Assembly (NCBI GenBank): GCA_002493945.1
Contig: DLAL01000005.1
Coordinates: 2,603 to 16,932 of the forward strand
Source: Porphyromonadaceae bacterium UBA7048
Lineage (GTDB): Bacteria > Bacteroidota > Bacteroidia > Bacteroidales > Muribaculaceae
DNA: 14,330 nt
Reading direction: 5' to 3'
The first letter of the stretch is position 1; each line of letters starts with the position of its first letter. The position numbers and the translations under genes are program-made. Below are positions 12,425-14,330 of this stretch, piece by piece. Under the pieces are notes generated by a model, which had not been told where the DNA came from, searched no databases, and was given only the letters and a program-made list of their open reading frames with translations.

Positions 12425-14245
12425 TCAGTCCGCATGCTTGCGGAAATTGTCTCTGAGCGTGTCTACCACGTTGATGATATAGTCGCCTGTCTTTTCGAGA
12501 TCGCTCACTATATCCATATAGTAGATGCCTGCCTGATACTCGTACAGCTTCGCATTGATGTTCTCCACATTCGTCCCGCGCAGGGCGTTGCGGAAGTTGT
12601 TTATCTCGCGTTCCTTGTTGTACGAGTCGATGAGCGACTTTCCGCTTACGTTCTCGATGTCCTTGAGGTCGTTCACCATCATGTCCATGGCACTGCGCAC
12701 GTAGTCATACATCGAGTCGATATTATTGTATATGCTCTCTGTGAACTCCGCGCCGCTCTGTATCTTACGGTTCATGATTTTGCCGATACCCAGGCAGCAG
12801 TCCGCTATGCTCTCGATTTCGCTGATGATGGTCAGCATGGCGGCGATGCGACGCTTGCCTTCGTTCGACAGGCGTCCTTCGGCACAGCGGTTCAGATAGT
12901 GCGCTATCTCGAGCTCCATCCGGTCTGAGATATCCTCGTACTTCTCTATCCGCGATAGCAGCGTATTGTATTCCTCGCTCTTCTCCTTGGTGTGTATCAG
13001 GGTCTGGGCCATGCTTATCATCCGGCCCACGCGTTCGGCATAGACACCGATTTCCTTCTCGGCCTGTGCGATGTTCAGCTCGGACGCACTCATCAGACCG
13101 CCGGAGATGAATTTCAGAGTGAAGTCTTCGTCGTCGCGGCTCTTCGACGGCACAAGCCATTCGACTATCTTCACGTATACGTTAGTAAGCCATATCATTA
13201 TCGCCACATTCACCAGATTGAACGTCGTGTGGAATATCGACAGACCGAACGACACACTCATCTGCATCGTCGCTATGTTCCGCAGAGCGTCATGACCGGC
13301 CGGAAGCGAATTGTCGAACAGATGGTTGTATATCTCCGGACTTGTCGCCTCGAGGTTGCTCACGTACTGATAGAGGTCGGCCGGATTGCCCTGGCCGATG
13401 ACCTCCGTAAGCCATGCGTTGAAGTTGGCGAACGGCACGAAGATGCACAGGCACCACAGTGTGCCGAGGAGATTGAACAGAAGATGGCCCATCGACGCAC
13501 GCTTGGCGGCCACGTTGCCGCTCATCGACGCCAGGATTGGGGTGATGGTTGTACCGATATTACTGCCGAGCACGAGAGCGCACGCCAGGTCGAACGTAAT
13601 CCAGCCTTTGCTGCACATGATAAGTGTTATCGCGAACGTCGCCGCCGACGACTGTATCACCATCGTCAGCACCAGACCCACGGCGGTGAAGATGAGTATC
13701 GACCGTATGCCCAGCGACGCATAGTCGCGCAGTACAGCGAACATCTCGGGATTGCTCTGAAGGTCAGGCACATGAGCGCTGATCAGATCAAGACCCATAA
13801 ATAAAAGCGAGAACCCGAGCAGGAACTCGCCTATACTCTTTGTGCGGCTCTTGTTCATCAGCAGAAGAACTACAGCCAGACCGATAAGAGGAAGCACGAA
13901 CACCGAAATGTTCACCTTGAAACCGAAAAGCGCTATAATCCACGCCGTGAACGTCGTGCCCACATTCGCGCCCATGATGACAGCCATAGACTGTCCCAGC
14001 GACATAAGGCCTGCATTGACGAAGCTGACAACCATCACCGTCGATGCCGACGAACTCTGAATCAAGGCTGTGATGACGAAACCCGTGAGCAGACCCGTGA
14101 AGCGGTTGCGGGTCATCGCAGAAAGTATATTACGCAGACGGTCGCCCGCCGCTTTCTGAAGGCCTTCGCTCATCACCTTCATACCGTACAGGAAAAGCCC
14201 GACAGCACCGAGCAGCCCCAAAAAGTCTAATAAACCGTAGTCCAT
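12425..14245 (-). CDS. Na+/phosphate cotransporter family protein with PhoU-like C-terminal domain
   Basis: A 606-residue inner-membrane protein of the NptA/PNaS type. Two inverted halves of the transport domain are visible: QSSSAST (63-69) with GANVGTT (92-98), and QSSAAT (198-203) with GSNIGTT (227-233). The QSS signatures are the substrate-binding repeats of the family. Around 10 hydrophobic helices run to about residue 360. From about 390 to 600 a helical PhoU-like domain follows, with SEIESIADCC (475-484) and DLEKTGDYIINV (582-593), PhoU-type helix motifs. The length matches bacterial NptA-PhoU fusions. It should import phosphate with sodium, or export it, with the PhoU part controlling flux. 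A strong promoter match lies 26-56 nt upstream of the ATG. The family call is secure; the direction of transport is not. Confidence 0.93.
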   Translation of the reverse strand: MDYGLLDFLGLLGAVGLFLYGMKVMSEGLQKAAGDRLRNILSAMTRNRFTGLLTGFVITALIQSSSASTVMVVSFVNAGLMSLGQSMAVIMGANVGTTFTAWIIALFGFKVNISVFVLPLIGLAVVLLLMNKSRTKSIGEFLLGFSLLFMGLDLISAHVPDLQSNPEMFAVLRDYASLGIRSILIFTAVGLVLTMVIQSSAATFAITLIMCSKGWITFDLACALVLGSNIGTTITPILASMSGNVAAKRASMGHLLFNLLGTLWCLCIFVPFANFNAWLTEVIGQGNPADLYQYVSNLEATSPEIYNHLFDNSLPAGHDALRNIATMQMSVSFGLSIFHTTFNLVNVAIMIWLTNVYVKIVEWLVPSKSRDDEDFTLKFISGGLMSASELNIAQAEKEIGVYAERVGRMISMAQTLIHTKEKSEEYNTLLSRIEKYEDISDRMELEIAHYLNRCAEGRLSNEGKRRIAAMLTIISEIESIADCCLGIGKIMNRKIQSGAEFTESIYNNIDSMYDYVRSAMDMMVNDLKDIENVSGKSLIDSYNKEREINNFRNALRGTNVENINAKLYEYQAGIYYMDIVSDLEKTGDYIINVVDTLRDNFRKHAD

Positions 14246-14270
14246 GCGGATATCAATTTTTATTCTGCCG

Positions 14271-14301
14271 CAAAATTAAGAATTATTCAACATTCCTCAA
14301 A
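14271..14301 (-). promoter_or_regulatory. Putative promoter of the Na/Pi cotransporter gene
   Basis: On the minus strand, TTTG (14298-14301), a 19-nt spacer, then TAATTTTG (14271-14278), an exact -7 box followed by CGGC. It is the best promoter match in the window, and the predicted start is about 20 nt before the ATG. The 29 bases from 14302 to the window end hold nothing I can assign. Confidence 0.65.
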
Positions 14302-14330
14302 ATAAAAGTAACTGTTCAGCAGACGCGTTG

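Noticed and set aside
12992..13804. Plus-strand open frame of 270 codons antisense to the Na/Pi transporter
   Set aside because: No recognisable features; the minus-strand frame shows both QSS signatures and a PhoU-like domain.

Overview
The window looks like chromosomal DNA from a GC-rich member of the Bacteroidales. A Muribaculaceae-like or related gut lineage is my guess, but the family cannot be fixed from sequence alone. The evidence for the phylum is the promoter type (TAnnTTTG -7 boxes with TTTG about 19-20 nt upstream, before yqaE, asd and the Na/Pi transporter gene) and a GldE-GldD-phosphopantetheinyl transferase cluster typical of Bacteroidota. Coding density is very high and there is no gene-free stretch above 300 bases. 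I see no rRNA, tRNA, CRISPR array, insertion sequence or integrase.

Layout, left to right. (1) 25-1049, minus: a two-gene unit with a 50-residue YqaE/Pmp3 membrane peptide followed, through an ATGA overlap, by an exported DUF1460 (NlpC/P60-like) putative amidase. (2) 1195-4418, plus: asd (aspartate-semialdehyde dehydrogenase), divergent from the first unit, then a CPA2-type cation:proton antiporter with a tandem USP-like tail. The antiporter appears to have lost the membrane Asp that normally sits in its ion-binding helix. (3) 4484-8876, minus: an isolated two-gene phage-derived cassette. It holds an 832-residue beta-rich protein of unknown function and, 4 nt downstream, a complete phage-type terminase large subunit with intact ATPase and nuclease motifs. 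No portal, capsid, integrase or lysis gene accompanies them. (4) 8967-11511, minus: gldE-gldD-PPTase, three genes joined by two ATGA overlaps. (5) 11565-12260, minus: an OmpR-family response regulator without a kinase nearby. (6) 12425-14245, minus: a Na+/phosphate cotransporter-family protein with a PhoU-like tail.

Most of the window is housekeeping: diaminopimelate/threonine/methionine/lysine precursor supply (asd), ion and phosphate transport, envelope functions, carrier-protein activation and signalling. The exception is the terminase plus 832-residue protein pair. Both frames are open, it is preceded by a -7 box identical over 12 nt to that of the phosphate transporter gene, an 11-bp perfect inverted repeat covers that box, and it sits between core genes. 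It is the best candidate for an undescribed, domesticated phage-derived function. Secondary points of interest are a dispersed TCCTGT-type repeat at the 3' ends of two minus-strand genes, a TTG start for gldE that overlaps a -7-like box, and a 10-bp direct repeat spaced 32 bp apart before the response regulator.
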